This document shows positions 12,447-24,475 of a stretch of 64,000 nt of DNA, in pieces. The stretch's first letter is position 1; every line of letters starts with the position of its first letter. The DNA is from Protea cynaroides (Eukaryota; Streptophyta; Magnoliopsida; Proteales; Proteaceae): NCBI GenBank assembly GCA_028583415.1, contig CM053267.1, forward strand, positions 56,804,700 to 56,868,699, written 5' to 3'. The position numbers and the translations under genes were made by a program. The notes below the pieces were generated by a model. It had not been told where the DNA came from, did no database searches, and worked only from the letters and a program-made list of their open reading frames with translations.

Positions 12447-14642
12447 TGATTTTGTGGGTTTGTTTTCCTATTTCTTTAATTATTCAGAGTTTGGATGTAT
12501 TTTAGTTTTCATCATCATCATGTATGTGGAAGCGAAGGTGATTTGGAGATTAGAAGCTGCAGGGGAGAAGAAGAAAGAATTTTAATGGGGAGGGAATGAA
12601 CCAATTGGGTACATGTTTGTAGGGTAATCAGAATTCCCAAAGTGTTTATTTCCTCATCGATTTTTTGATTGGAAATTCATATCCGTTTTCATTCATCATT
12701 CACCCACTTTAATAATAATCTACTTCTCTCATTGCAAAATGAACATGTATACAAAATTTCCAGTGTTATACCAAAATTTTCTTCTCTTCTAGTATGTTCC
12801 TTCTTGTGGAAACTTCTCTGGTGGGTCGTCTAAATTCATTGATTGTAATATGGTTTCTAGCAACAATGATATGATTAGGGTTTCTGTAGAGCCTTCGATA
12901 ACAGATTCTGGAATGGAGGCAATCGTGTAAGGTGGGGCTCTCAAACCCTCAATAGTGTCAACGATGGATGCCGGGGTGAATCCCACAGTGGGCAGAGTCC
13001 AAAGGTCGTTGGGAACTTCAAGTTTCTCTTGGGGGCCAGGTTAATTTGTTATGGTTGATGAATCCAACAGTTACCACACCGGTGTCTTCAATACATGACA
13101 ATGGTGTCAGGACTCTTATGGCGACGGCAGATTCAGCGGTGGTAGGGGTGCCTCCGGCGGGGAGAACTAAAGTCGATCTTCGCCACTTATTGGGAAAAGG
13201 TTTAATGGCGGACTCGATTCCTATTTCTGCAGTAGGGGGACAGGTAGATGAAGGCATAGGAAAGTTAAAAAGGTATTTTCCATATGGAAGTGATAGTTTG
13301 CCTTGAAAAGACCTAGGGGTATATTTGTTCCATTTAATCTTTAAATACCATCTAAAAAAAGGGACAATTGCAATTGTTTCACACGTTTGAGGTGTACCTG
13401 AGTTACGGGAAAACTATGGATCGATACCTGGAATTTTTCCTACAAATTAATTAGATTTCATTTGAAGATTTGAATCAACACCTATATAATCCAAATCTAA
13501 CATGACATATGAATTGGATCCTGCTTAAATCTTTGTATTTAAGCTTCATCCTTACTGGTTTAATAATCAATTATCTTTTCAGGAATCATGATCAAATAAA
13601 ACCTATCAAACAATCTACCCAAAAAAATAAAAAAAAAACTTATCAAACTCAATCCATATTAGATTAGAAATTAAATTCCAAAAGACATCAATGTAGGTAG
13701 ATACATAAGTCTTATTCATTTGAGTATGAAATGAATGAATCATATTATTAGATTAAATATGTGGTGCTATCTATATATAATAAGTTCAATTACCAAAGAT
13801 TAGATATAAAAGGGACGAAAAAGTAGGTCATTTGGCTTCTTTTAATCCACCTAATTACTTGATCTCTAGCATTTACAATAAGAACTTTTAGGTACAACTT
13901 ACAAAAAGGTAGATTGCATGTCTTTGCAAGTATGCATGAAAGTCAAGGAGATTAACAAATAATCACCCCACCCAACCAAAAAGAAAAGAAAAGAAACCAG
14001 GTGACTGTTTTACATGGTGAACCCAGTGTCTTTTGTGGTTGTTTTAATTGTCTTTGAGGTATTGTTATCATCGATGTAATTAAAGTTTCATTTTATTTGG
14101 TATTAAGTGTTCTCTGGTATGCTGTTCGTGAATATAGAGGTTTTGGTAGAGGGTTTCTAAACTATCAGTGTGGAGGGTGGAATTTCTCATTTTACATTAA
14201 TTACGATGCAAGAAACGATTTTGCCTAATAGGGGGCTCACACGATTTAGGAGGAAAGAGAAAGTGTCAATATAGGACCCACTTGAACAGCATATGAAATG
14301 ACAAGAGAAAGCATCCCCGTCCTCTCAGGTGGGAATCTTTTTCCCACAAATTTTATATGCTCTTACTATTTTTTTTTCTTCTTCTTTGGTAAAGAAGAGA
14401 TTTGTTGATGAACATCAAGAATACAAGTCTGAGATGTCATTGATACAAAAATCAATTAATTAGGGAGACAATAACAGCCAATCAAACATTCTTGAAATAG
14501 TCATGAGGCAAGGGTATGAGCCAAAGAATTGGTTTCCCTTGGTATAAAGGAGAGAATTGGTTTCCCTTGGTATAAAGGAGAAGGTGCATTCCTTGTACTT
14601 TTTAACTAGATCCACTATATCACAAAAGCATGATAATACTAT
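12447..14642. repeat. Repeat unit R, copy R2 (truncated MULE, flank, LINE tail)
   Basis: Matches R1 from the MULE interior through the right MULE terminus (about 13360-13440) and the flank to the reversed LINE tail (about 14368-14640). It lacks both the 2.1-kb insertion and the hAT-type insertion of R1, so it shows the empty sites. The left MULE end is absent. Within the LINE tail a piece of roughly 32 bp (agaattggtttcccttggta) is tandemly doubled at about 14525-14582. Confidence 0.7.
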
Positions 14643-15263
14643 TAAACTCAATCCATATATTAGATCAGAAATTTAAATCTGAAAGTCATCAATGTAGGTA
14701 GATACATAAGTCTTATTCATTTGAGTATGAAATGAATGGATCGTATTATTAGATTAGATATATGGCGCTATGTCCGATTACCAAAGATTAGATATAAAAG
14801 GGACGAAAAAGTAGGTCATTTGGCTTCTTTTAATCCACCTAATTACTTGATCTCTAGCATTTACAATAAGAACTTTTAGGTACAACTTACAAAAGGTGCA
14901 CTTTGCAAGTATGCAGAAGTCAAGGAGATTAACAAATAATCACCCCACCCAACCAAAAAGAAAAGAAAAGACCAGGTGCGTTTTTACATGGGACCCGGTG
15001 TCTTTTGTGGTTGTTTTATTGTCTTTGAGGTATTGTTATCATCGTGTAATTAAAGTTTCATTTTATTTGGTTTAAGTGTTCTCGGTGCTACGTGCATATA
15101 GAGGTTTTGGTACACCCCTTGTGGAGGGTGGAATTTCTCATTTTACATTAATTACGATACAAGAAATGATTTTGCCTAATAAGGGGCTCACACAATTTAG
15201 GAGGAAAGACAAAGGGTCAATGTGGGGCCCACTTGAATAGCATATAAAATGGTGAGAGAAAGC
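14643..15263. repeat. Repeat unit R, partial copy R3
   Basis: Begins inside the unit at aaactcaatccatatatta and runs to the target site gagaaagc, where the second hAT-type element starts. It has several small deletions compared with R2. It shares the hAT insertion site with R1, so R1 and R3 descend from a copy that already carried the insertion. Confidence 0.65.
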
Positions 15264-15509
15264 TAGGGCTGCAATAGGATTGGATTTTTCAAAAACCTAA
15301 TCCCAATCCTAACTATTTAAACTTAATCTTAACCCAGTCTAATCTTGTCAAGGTCAGAAAATATACAACCCTAACCCTGACCTTGGTAGAGTTGGACCTA
15401 ACCCTAACCTGCCCTGATTGACCCTAACAGGATCGGGTTGGGCCGGGTTAACCCTGATTAACCCTGATTCAGGAGGAGATAAAAAGAGAAAAAAAAGATC
15501 CCCGTAGAT

Positions 15510-15978
15510 AAAAAGAGAAAAAAAGAGAGGATAAATGATATTAATCATACAATTCATTTAAAACTCATTTGATCTTAGCTCAAATCGAAATCTTCTGTCG
15601 ATCATTAAATTGTAAGACTTTATCATCTTTACACTGAAGAATAATGCGAAAGATAAATACCTCCAGTGTGACCTGTCCCAGCCATTGTCCGTCCAATCGA
15701 GTCCTCCTCTGATACACTCTGATATACCTTGCTCCACAAACAAAAGAGAAGAGAAAAGGGAAGGATTTCTATGCACTGACTGTATTCCCAGACAGAGAAC
15801 GTAATGGAGTTCTCAAATTTCTATCAATGTGCACAAGACCCTACCCATTAGTATTTATAGACCAATCGTCTCCTTCCATCAAGGATGGCGGTGATCTAGG
15901 TGCCACATGTCCTAGGATCCTAATGCTAATCATCCAATTTAGGTGGGGTCAGGTGACATATGGGCCACCCAACTTACA
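15510..15978 (-). repeat. Copia 3' LTR (left on the plus strand)
   Basis: Nearly identical to 21999-22469 from tgtaagactttatcat (15611) to aacttaca (15978). The first 100 bp or so also match but grade into hAT-element sequence, so the left border is approximate. A TATA-like motif in element orientation lies at 15851-15860. Confidence 0.7.
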
Positions 15979-15994
15979 TTCTCTCACTTGGCCC
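15979..15994 (-). other. Copia polypurine tract
   Basis: Read on the minus strand it is gggccaagtgagagaa directly before the LTR start TGTAAG. This resembles the CAAGTGGGAGA tract common before the 3' LTR of plant copia elements. Confidence 0.6.
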
Positions 15995-16295
15995 ATATTG
16001 CCACATGACGAGCCACTTTATGGTTATTAACATGATGTATGGTCATACAGTAATTTTCGGATCCTTTTTCATGGACTTGTTCTTTATGTTCACCGTAAAA
16101 CTCTCAATCCATGAATCATGGCGGTGCATGTCCCAGTATTAAAATGCAATGGAAACACTTCCTTCTATGTATTACAATAGATTGTTTATTTTACAATGAA
16201 CCTCAATTGTGACTACCCTACTTTATAGAATCAATTCAATATTGATTCAAAGGTCAAACTTTATTGCCTAGAAAACTTTGTAGGCATCTATCATT

Positions 16296-19200
16296 CTAAA
16301 ATTTTATGTATACAACCAAATAAATGACCGAAAAAGAAATAACTTTATTTCGAGTCGTCAAAACTTTATATTGCAATATCATAAATAAAACATTTAAAAA
16401 ACTTAATGATTTACGTAGTCCCTTATGATCCACGTGAACTACATACACCTTGGGCGGAAGCCCTTTGGTGAAAGGACAAACTATCATATCATCAGTATCA
16501 TTATGTTCTATCTGAACGCAACGAACTCGAACGTTTTCTTTAACAACAAAGTATTTTATCTCAATGTGTCGGCAGCGACTCACTGAGTATGTGTTGTTAA
16601 AGGAATGTACTACTGCAGTATTGTCACAGTAGATCCTTATAGGTCTTTCAATAGAACTTATGACCTCCAAATCTGTGACAAACTGCCTCAATCATAATGC
16701 TTGAGAAACTGCTTTATAGTACGCCATCATTTTCGCTTCAATAATAGAAGAGGTTGTCTTAGGTTGCTTTACGCTGCATCAAGACACTATTCCTTTAACT
16801 AAGAAAAATAAAGCCAGAAGTATACTTCCTTGTATATCTACATTTAGCAAAATCTGAATCTTAGTAACTAATTAGCTCCAAAACATCAACATGTCTATAT
16901 ATAAGCATGTGATCCTTGGTGCCCTGTAGGTACCTCAGTACTTTCTTTGCTACTATCCAATGTGGCAAATCAAGATTCTTGTGGAAACCTACCTAATACT
17001 CCCACTGAATATGAGATGTCAGGTTTGGTACAGACCTGAACACTTACTGCTGATGCATAAGGGATATTTTGCATTTTCTGTTGTTTCAGATTGATCTTCA
17101 GACATTGCTCTAGACTAAGTCTGTCACCTTTAACAAGAGGTGCTACACTTGATGAATATTGTTTCATCTTGAACCGTTCTAAAACTTTATCAATATAACC
17201 CTTTTAGGACAGTCCTAAGGTCTTAAGAGACCTGTCCATGTGAATCTCTATGCCTAAGACATAGGAGGCTTCATCCATATCATTAATGTCAAAGTTTTGG
17301 GTCAAGAATTTTTATTTTTTTTAGTCTTGTATAGCATCCCTAGATTATTGCTAGCTATAAGAATGCCATCCACATATAACACTAGTATGATGAAACTAGT
17401 TTCCTTGATCTTTATGTAAATGCATTGATCAGTTCGATAGAGTAGGAAGTAATCGTACTATCAAATTTCAAATACCACTATTGGGAAGCTTGTTTCAATC
17501 CATATATGGATCTCTTAAGCTTGCATACTAGATGATCACCTTTATCCGAAATAAAAACATTCAAGTTGATCCATGTATACCTCCTCAATCAGATCACCAT
17601 TCAAAAATATTGTCTTGACATCCATCTGGGGCAGCTCAAGATCATAGTGAGCCACCAGTGCCATAATGATCATCAAAAAATCTTTTCTAGATACGGACGA
17701 AAATGTTTCTTTATAATCAATGCTAGCCTTCTGATTATAACCTTCTGTCACAAGTCGAATCTTGTATCTTTCAATATTATCATGTGAGTCTCTTTTAGTT
17801 TTGAAAACCTATTTACGCCCCATAGTAGAGGTGTCCTTAGGCAATTCTACAAGTTCCCATACTAGATTCTTTGACATAGATTCTATTTCATCCTTCATGG
17901 CATCATGCCATAAAATGGTATCTATACAACCCATAGCCTGTGAAAATAATATCGGATCATCACTTATTCCAATATTAGTTTCACAGTTTTGGAGATACAC
18001 TTCATAATCTAAAGAGATTGTCGATTTTCTTTCTCTCTCGAGGATCTCCTTAAAACTTGTGGCTCAGGATTGGTTTTCTGATTCTGGACCACGGATTCAA
18101 ACGACAACTGGTTCCTGATGTGGCGTATCTTGATGTGGTAATTCATCATGAACATGTAGTGTAGTTCATGAACCACAGGTACCACTGGTAAAGGGATAAA
18201 TCCCTTACCACTAAATGTAGAAGGAATTGTCGATACATCTTGTTCATTGAATTCAATGTTTTGACTCTGTATACTCCCACTATTGTCGCCATCCTCTAGA
18301 AACTTAGCAACTTTAGACTCTACAATGGTAAGACTATATGAAGGACAATAAAATTTATAATCCTTTGATCTTTCAGAATAGCCAATGAAATATCCACTGA
18401 CTGTTCTAGGGTCCAACTTCTGAAGATGTGGATTGTAAACTCTTATTTCGACTTAACAGCCTCATATGCGAGTATGCTTCAAACTATATTTCCATCCATT
18501 CCATAACTCAAAAAGAGTTTTAGGAACCAACTTGGATGGTACCCTATTCAAGATATATACCACTGTTTTAAGAGCTTTACTCCACAATTTCAGAGGTAGA
18601 TTAGAGTTACTAATCATACTCGTAACCATATCCATAAGTGTACGGTTCTTTCTTTCAGCAATACCATTTTGATTTGGAGATCCAAGCATGGTATATTGTG
18701 GTACAATACCTTGCTCTTGAAGATACCGTGCAAATGGGTCAGGTTTTTGATCATATTCTATGGTTCTACTATAATATTCTCCACCTCTATCTGATCTCAT
18801 GATCTTGATCACTTTTTCAGTATGTTTCTCTACTTCTGTCTTGAAGTTCTTAAATGCTTCTAATGCCTCATCTTTATGAACTAGAAGATAGAGATACATG
18901 AATCTTGAATGGTCATCAATGAATGAGATAAAATATTTCTAATCATTCAGACAGGGAGTGGAAAATGATCCACATATTATTTGTATGTATGATTTCTAGA
19001 AGTTCAATTGACTTTCTGACACCTTTCGTGATTTTGTCAGTCTGCTTTCCCTTGATGCAGTCCACACATAATCCCAGATCAGTGAAATCAAGAGTTTCAA
19101 GGATTCCATCATTCACTAATATTTTAATTTTGTCACTAGATATGTGACCTAATCTAAGATGCCACAACTGAGAGGATTTCTCATTCACATTCATTCTCTT

Positions 19201-19960
19201 TATGCCAATATTGTTTACAGAGAGTAAACTACTTTCATATGTTGGATCTAGATTTAAGAGAAATAAACCATCAATCAAAGAACCTAAACCGATAATTACA
19301 TCGTTTTTTAAATCTTTAATTCTGTACCAGAAAATTAAACACATAACCCAAATGTGTTAATCTGGAAACAGATATCAGATTTTTGTAAAAGATGGAACAT
19401 AAAATGGTTTCTCCTAAATCTAACACATATCTGGATTGCAATATCAATCTATAGACACCTATAGCTTCCACTTGAGATTTCATCCGATTTCCTGAATGGA
19501 TATGTCTCTCAGTTTTTTTTCGAAAGTATTGTCTACAGAAAGCCTTGCATGGTATTGACCACATGGATTGACGATTCAGAATCAATCCATCAGTTATTTG
19601 AATGAGAATCAACTAAATTTGATTCATAACAAACCAAAATTCTCTAAGCTGAGATGTCCCTCATGTGCATGATGTGGTTACACACATCATCCTTACCATT
19701 GTTACTTAATGAGTTTGATTTTTCCATTAGAGTGCTTACTAACATCTTGTTTGAACTCACAAACTGAGCATCAATTGCCTTCATGTAGTCAATGACTTTC
19801 TTACATTCATGAATTGATCATTTAATACTCTTGTCGATATTGTTCATGACAAGTATCAGCCCAAGTGGTTAGACTGCTCATACTTATCAGGATGAACAAT
19901 TTGGACTCGCGTACTAGAATCCGTAAGAGCAGCGGACTCTTCTATACGAAGCACCATATC
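16296..19960 (-). pseudogene. Copia gag-pol remnant (protease/IN/RT/RNase H)
   Basis: Minus-strand pieces in order: a gag remnant of the type with 'FVSSNKML.STL' (about 19960-19650), then GAG-pre-integrase with LWHLRLGHIS (18943-19344), an integrase core with SDRGGEYYS and [12 protein letters not shown] (18462-18899), the post-integrase region with SGYFIGYSERSKDYKFYCP (18009-18416), reverse transcriptase with LPQMDVKTIFLNGDLIEEVY (17542-17751), and RNase H with YCDNTAVVHSFNN and RHIEIKYFVVKE (16296-16691). The GAG-IN-RT-RH order defines Ty1/copia. The product would make and integrate cDNA of the element, but several frameshifts and stops separate the pieces, and most of gag is missing. Confidence 0.85.
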
Positions 19961-20508
19961 CAAATCCATGCACTTTAAGGTTAAATAAATCTTTTATTTT
20001 CAATCTGAATAATTTTCCCTAGTAAGCATTGGGAGACTAATCTGGTTATAAACTGTAAAACAAAAATAAGGAAGTTTAGATTTATTGGCGTACAAATTTA
20101 TACTGATATCAACCCACGTTAATAATCAGTCACATACTAAATTTGATTATAATCTACTTGTGGGCTAAACTTATAATCAATTTTAATATGTAAAACTTTA
20201 CACTAAGTTGATTGACATTAACCTTAAGTGACAGACTAATGTATCCTACAAAATTACCTGTGGGCTAAGATTATAGTCTACATCTATCAAAACCTGTATT
20301 AATAAGACTAGAATGCTACACTACAATTCAGAAGATTGTTCTACACCTGTAGGCAAAAGAAGACTTTCATTGTCTTGCAGTTTCACATTCTACCTTATTC
20401 CATCTTCTTACATAAGAAAAGAATATTTTCCTGTTGGGATGATATCCAGTCCCAATGTAAAAGATGTAATTTTTTGATGCCTACCACTAGAAAGGTATTT
20501 CAGTCTTT

Positions 20509-20810
20509 TATGACATTCTTAAATAAGCACTTATATGTGTTAAAAGAAAATAAAACTAATTATTTTCTTAATTTTAACATAGAACTTTATTATAAGGGCA
20601 TATTAGTCATCTATGACATCTTGAAAAACACGCTTATATGTGTTAAAATAAACCTAATGGTTTTCTTGATTTTTAACACAACTTTATTATAAGAGCATTT
20701 TAGTCATTTATGGCATCATTTAAACAACCATTCATAAGTGTTAACATAAGCCTAATAATCTTAAAGAGTTCCTAATGGCTTATTCTTAACTTTATTTAAC
20801 ACTGATTTTT
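20509..20810. repeat. About 100-bp tandem repeat, three degenerate units
   Basis: Units start at about 20509, 20612 and 20709 (tatgacat or tatggcat) and share cttatatgtgttaaaa, ttttaacacaactttattat and the spacer ttagtca. It lies inside the copia leader region and carries no coding signal. Confidence 0.65.
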
Positions 20811-21150
20811 AATGGCGTTTGTTACTGTCACTAAAACAGTGACATAAACAACCTTACTGCATCCATATATTTAGTGGCTTTTATTCTATAATGTCACTAA
20901 ACAGTGAGATAAATCATTCTGTTATCTATATACAGTGGCGTTCTGTCTGTAAATGTCACTAAATAAAACTGAATTTTTAGCGACGTTCAAAACATACTGT
21001 CATAAAAAATACAGTCACTGTTCTTGATCTTTAGCGACGTTCAGAAAGAACTGTCAAAAAAGTGCAGTCACTGTTTCAGTGATGCTTGGTTCATAACTAA
21101 ACGTATGGTGATATATAATGAAAAGCATTCAGAATTATTAAATGTCACTA
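20800..21150. repeat. CACTA-like subterminal repeat array
   Basis: Short motifs recur in both orientations: ttagcgacgttca, actgtcactaaa, agtgacataaa and tacagtcactg. Such arrays are typical next to the ends of CACTA elements, and similar motifs lie at 12310 and 24480. No CACTACAAGAAA terminus is visible here. Confidence 0.4.
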
Positions 21151-21185
21151 AGCATATATAACAAAATCACCCGGTTTAATAGTTC

Positions 21186-21600
21186 TTGGTCAGGCCAAAA
21201 CAAATCGAACCGAAATGGTTCTTACTGGCCCACCCAAACTGGTCCATATCCGGGACACAAAATGGGGCTTCGGGTCAACCCATATGGGTATTTGGTTCGG
21301 GTCTCGGGTTGACTCGAGAAAACAGTAGTAGACATAGTGGGTTTGGGTTGGTCGGTTCAACCAGTAACCAGGTTGGCTTTATCCAGTTCATTTTTTTGAA
21401 CCGGGTTGAACCGAGACTACTTAAAAACCCTAATTTCTATTACATATACCTAAAGATTCCTTCAAATTTATAGATTATGCCATCCTTATGATTTTAATCC
21501 ATTTTCTCTTTTATTAGACTATCGAATGCTTGTAGCGGCACTGAGGACCTTGCTGGAACATCCAGCAGTCTCCAACCAAAACCAGTGAGGATGCCGTTCA
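21186..21600. other. Unclassified DNA in copia leader
   Basis: The stretch has repeated aaccgggtt, gggtcaaccc and ggttcaacc motifs like hAT subterminal repeats, but no paired ends or target duplication could be found. No gene is seen. Confidence 0.3.
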
Positions 21601-21625
21601 ACTCTACAATAGCTTGAAAAAGGGC

Positions 21626-21630
<5 letters not shown>

Positions 21631-21670
<40 letters not shown>
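21631..21670. repeat. (AG)n microsatellite
   Basis: Twenty AG dinucleotides in a row. They produce serine-leucine repeat frames on the minus strand that should not be read as genes. Confidence 0.95.
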
Positions 21671-21673
<3 letters not shown>

Positions 21674-21699
21674 TAGATAGATAGAGAAAAGAGGGATTA

Positions 21700-21910
21700 A
21701 AATCCCACGGCATACTTGTATGTTGGCTTGCGGCAGCCTGTTGGATGCGCATGGCCGCCGCCGGCTGGCCCTTGCGGGCTGGCCTGCTGCTCCTAGCGCG
21801 GCTGGCAGAGCTTCTCCGGCTGCTTGTAGTTTCTGCAATGGCATGCCCCTTATGCCTACGGGCTGCATCATGCACTCGGCAATGGCAGTCGGCCGGCCAA
21901 AACAATAGAA
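21700..21910. other. GC-rich block inside copia leader
   Basis: A sudden GC- and CpG-rich piece (for example ggccgccgccggctggccct) within AT-rich DNA, next to the AG repeat. The frames on both strands are alanine/arginine rich and match nothing I recognise. It could be captured host sequence or an unusual leader. Confidence 0.4.
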
Positions 21911-21983
21911 AATAAAAATATATTTTTATTCATTAAAATCGATTCTTAATGTATCAGATCGGTGGATGGGTGGCTAAAATCCT

Positions 21984-21995
21984 GCTCTGATACCA
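21984..21995 (-). other. Copia primer-binding site
   Basis: On the minus strand it reads TGGTATCAGAGC, the complement of the 3' end of initiator methionine tRNA, three bases after the LTR end CCACCCA. Confidence 0.85.
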
Positions 21996-21998
21996 TAA

Positions 21999-22469
21999 TG
22001 GGTGGAGAAAAAAAGAGAGGATAAACGATATCAATCATACAATTCATTTAAAACTCATTTGATCTTAGCTCAAATCGAAATCTTATGTCAATCATTAAAT
22101 TGTAAGACTTTATCATCTCTACACTGAAGATTAATGCGGAAGATAAATACCTCCAGTGTGACCTGTCCCAGCCATTGTCCGTCCAATCGAGTCCTCCTCT
22201 AATACACTTTGATATGCCCTGCTCCACAAACAAAAGAGAAGAGAGAGGGGAAGGATTTTTATGCACTGACTATATCCCCAGATAGAGAACGTGATGGAGT
22301 TCTCAAATTTCTATCAGTGTGCACATGACCCTACCCATTAGTATTTATAGATCAGCCATCTCCTTCCATCAAGGATGGACGGTGAACTGGGTGCCACATG
22401 TCCTAGGATCCTAATGCTAATCATCTAACTTAGGTGGGGCCAAGTGACATGTGGGCCACCCAACTTACA
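21999..22469 (-). repeat. Copia 5' LTR (right on the plus strand), 471 bp
   Basis: Begins on the minus strand with TGTAAGTTGGG and ends with CTCCACCCA next to the primer site, fulfilling the TG...CA rule. It matches 15510-15978. A TATA-like motif lies at 22341-22350. The stretch 21999-22100 is also found in hAT copy 1 without the rest of the LTR. Confidence 0.8.
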
Positions 22470-22767
22470 TAAACATGCTTTTGATTGTCCATTACAACAC
22501 TCAAGGGAATCAGAAATCTCTACTGATAAAAATATGAACAAGACTGGTAACCAAAATAGAGGGAAACTCTAAAAGATCAACAAATAAAATAGAAACAACA
22601 AAAATCAAACAACATACTCAATCTATCAAAAGAACAACAAAAAGATTAAAAACACATAGCTCAAAATAAAATAAAATCTCTTTACAGTTTTCTAATAGAT
22701 CAGCAAATGAAGTCGAAACAATAACAATCAAACTATAAAAAACATTTAACTCAAAACAGAGAAAACT

Positions 22768-23028
22768 CAATCCATATATTAGATCAGAAATTTAAATCCG
22801 AAAGTCATCAATGTAGGTAGATACATAAGTCTTATTCATTTGAGTATGAAATGAATGGATCATATTATTAGATTAGATATATGGCGCTATTTATACATAA
22901 TAAGTCCAATTACCAAAGATTAGATATAAAAGGGATGAAAAAGTAGGTCACTTGGCTTCTCTTAATCCACCTAACTTGATCTCTAGCGTTTACAATAAGA
23001 ACTTTTAGTTACTAGATTTCATTTCAAG
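22768..23028. repeat. Repeat unit R, partial copy R4
   Basis: Matches R1 from aatccatatattagatcag near 10256 to actagatt near 10500. Joined abruptly to hAT copy 2 on the left and to an inverted fragment on the right. Confidence 0.65.
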
Positions 23029-23091
23029 GCAAACTATCACTTCCATATAGAAAATATCTTTTTAACCTTCCTATGCCTTCAACTATTAAAC
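23029..23091 (-). repeat. Short inverted fragment of repeat unit R
   Basis: Contains ggcaaactatcacttccata and aaccttcctatgcctt, the reverse complement of the segment near 13245-13305 (aaggcatagg, gaagtgatagtttgcc). It marks an inversion between R4 and R5. Confidence 0.65.
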
Positions 23092-24475
23092 TAAAGGGAC
23101 AGTTGTAATTGTTTCACACGTTTGAGGTGTACCTGAGTTACGGGAAAACTATGGATCGATACCCTTAATTTTTCCTACAAATTAATTAGATTTCATTTGA
23201 AGATTTGAATCAACACCTATGTAATCCAAATCTAACATGACATATGAATTGGATGCTGCTTCAATCTTTGTATTTAAGCTTCATCCTTACTGGTTTAATA
23301 AACAATTATCTTTTCAGGAATCATGATCAAACAAAACCTATCAAACAATTTACCCCAAAAAAAAAAACCCCTATAAATTTCAATCCATATTAGATCAGAA
23401 ATTAAATTCCGAAAGGCATCGATGTAGGTAGATATATAAGTCTTATTCATTTAAGTATGAAATGAATGAATCATATTATTAGATTAAATATGTGGTGCTA
23501 TCTATATATAATAAGTTCAATTACCAAAGATTAGATATAAAAGGGACGAAAAAGTAGGTCACTTGGTTTCTTTTAATCCACCTAATTACTTGATCTCTAG
23601 CATTTACAATAAGAACTCTTAGGTACAACTTACAAAAAGGTAGATTGCATGTCTTTGCATAGTATGCATGAAAGTCAAGGAGATTAACAAATAACCACCC
23701 CACCCAACCAAAAAGAAAAGAAAAGAAACCAGGTGACTGTTTTACATGGTGAACCCAGTGTCTTTTGTGGTTGTTTTAATTGTCTATGAGGTATTGTTAT
23801 CATCGATGTAATTAAAGCTCCATTTTATTTGGTATTAAGTGTTCTTTGGTATGCTGTTGCTGAATATAGAGGTTTTGGTAGAGGGTTTCCAAACTATCAG
23901 TGTGGAGGGTGGAATTTCCCATTTTACATTAATTACGATGCAAGAAACGATTTTGCCTAATAGAGAGCTCACACGATTTAGGAGGAAAGACAAAGTGTCA
24001 ATATGGGACCCACTTGAACAGCATATGAAATGGCAAGAGAAAGCATCCCCGTGCTGTCAAGTGGGAATCTTTTTCTCATAAGTTTTATATGCTCTGACTA
24101 TTTTTTTTTCTTTTTTTGGTAAAGAAGAGATTTATTGATGAACATCAAGAATACAAGTCTGAGATGTCATTGATACAAAAATCAATTAACCAAGGAGACA
24201 ATAATAGTTAATCAAACATTCTTGAAATAGTCATGGCCTTCCAGGCAAGGGTATGAGTCAAAGAATTGATTTCCCTTGGTGTAAAGGAGAAGGTGCATTC
24301 CTTGTACCTTTTAACCAGGTCCACTATATCCATAATAATTGGATAGAAAACAAAAGCATAATAATACTATTCATCTAACGAAGTTGTCATCCTTGTAGTA
24401 CAAAGGAGGTACAATCTACATTTCATTGGGCGCTAAGTTTTTCGGATAAAAAATGTGAAACATACACAAGCATAT
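23092..24475. repeat. Repeat unit R, copy R5
   Basis: Runs from the right MULE terminus (cacgtttgaggtgtacct) through the flank and the reversed LINE tail (about 24098-24400) to the CACTA terminus at 24476. It lacks the hAT insertion: the empty site gagaaagcatccccgt is seen near 24040. This copy preserves the LINE tail frame best, with a stop at 24208-24210. Confidence 0.7.

Larger units (their letters stand above)
15510..22469 (-). mobile_element. Decayed Ty1/copia LTR retrotransposon
   Basis: The minus-strand element has two matching LTRs, a primer-binding site (complement at 21984-21995), a polypurine tract (complement at 15979-15994) and a broken pol in the copia order: integrase before reverse transcriptase and RNase H. 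Frameshifts and stops split pol into many frames, so it is inactive. Between the primer site and the gag remnant lie about 1.9 kb of foreign-looking DNA (tandem repeats, CACTA-like repeats and a GC-rich block). The right flank taaac and the sequence taaat next to the shared LTR core hint at a target duplication, but the left LTR border is blurred. Confidence 0.8.
15264..22767. mobile_element. hAT-type element copy 2, split by copia element, right end lost
   Basis: The left part (15264 to about 15510) matches copy 1 at 10897 and sits at the same target gagaaagc. The right part (about 22470-22767, from taaacatgcttttgattg) matches copy 1 from about 11234. Between them lies the Ty1/copia element. 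The right terminus is missing: the sequence jumps into repeat unit R at 22768. Confidence 0.65.

Noticed and set aside
16296..19612. Several minus-strand frames as separate host genes
   Set aside because: They are ordered fragments of one copia polyprotein between two LTRs.
21494..21905. Minus-strand frames of 125-128 codons with an alanine/arginine-rich part
   Set aside because: They depend on the AG microsatellite and a GC-rich block, overlap each other in different frames and match no family.
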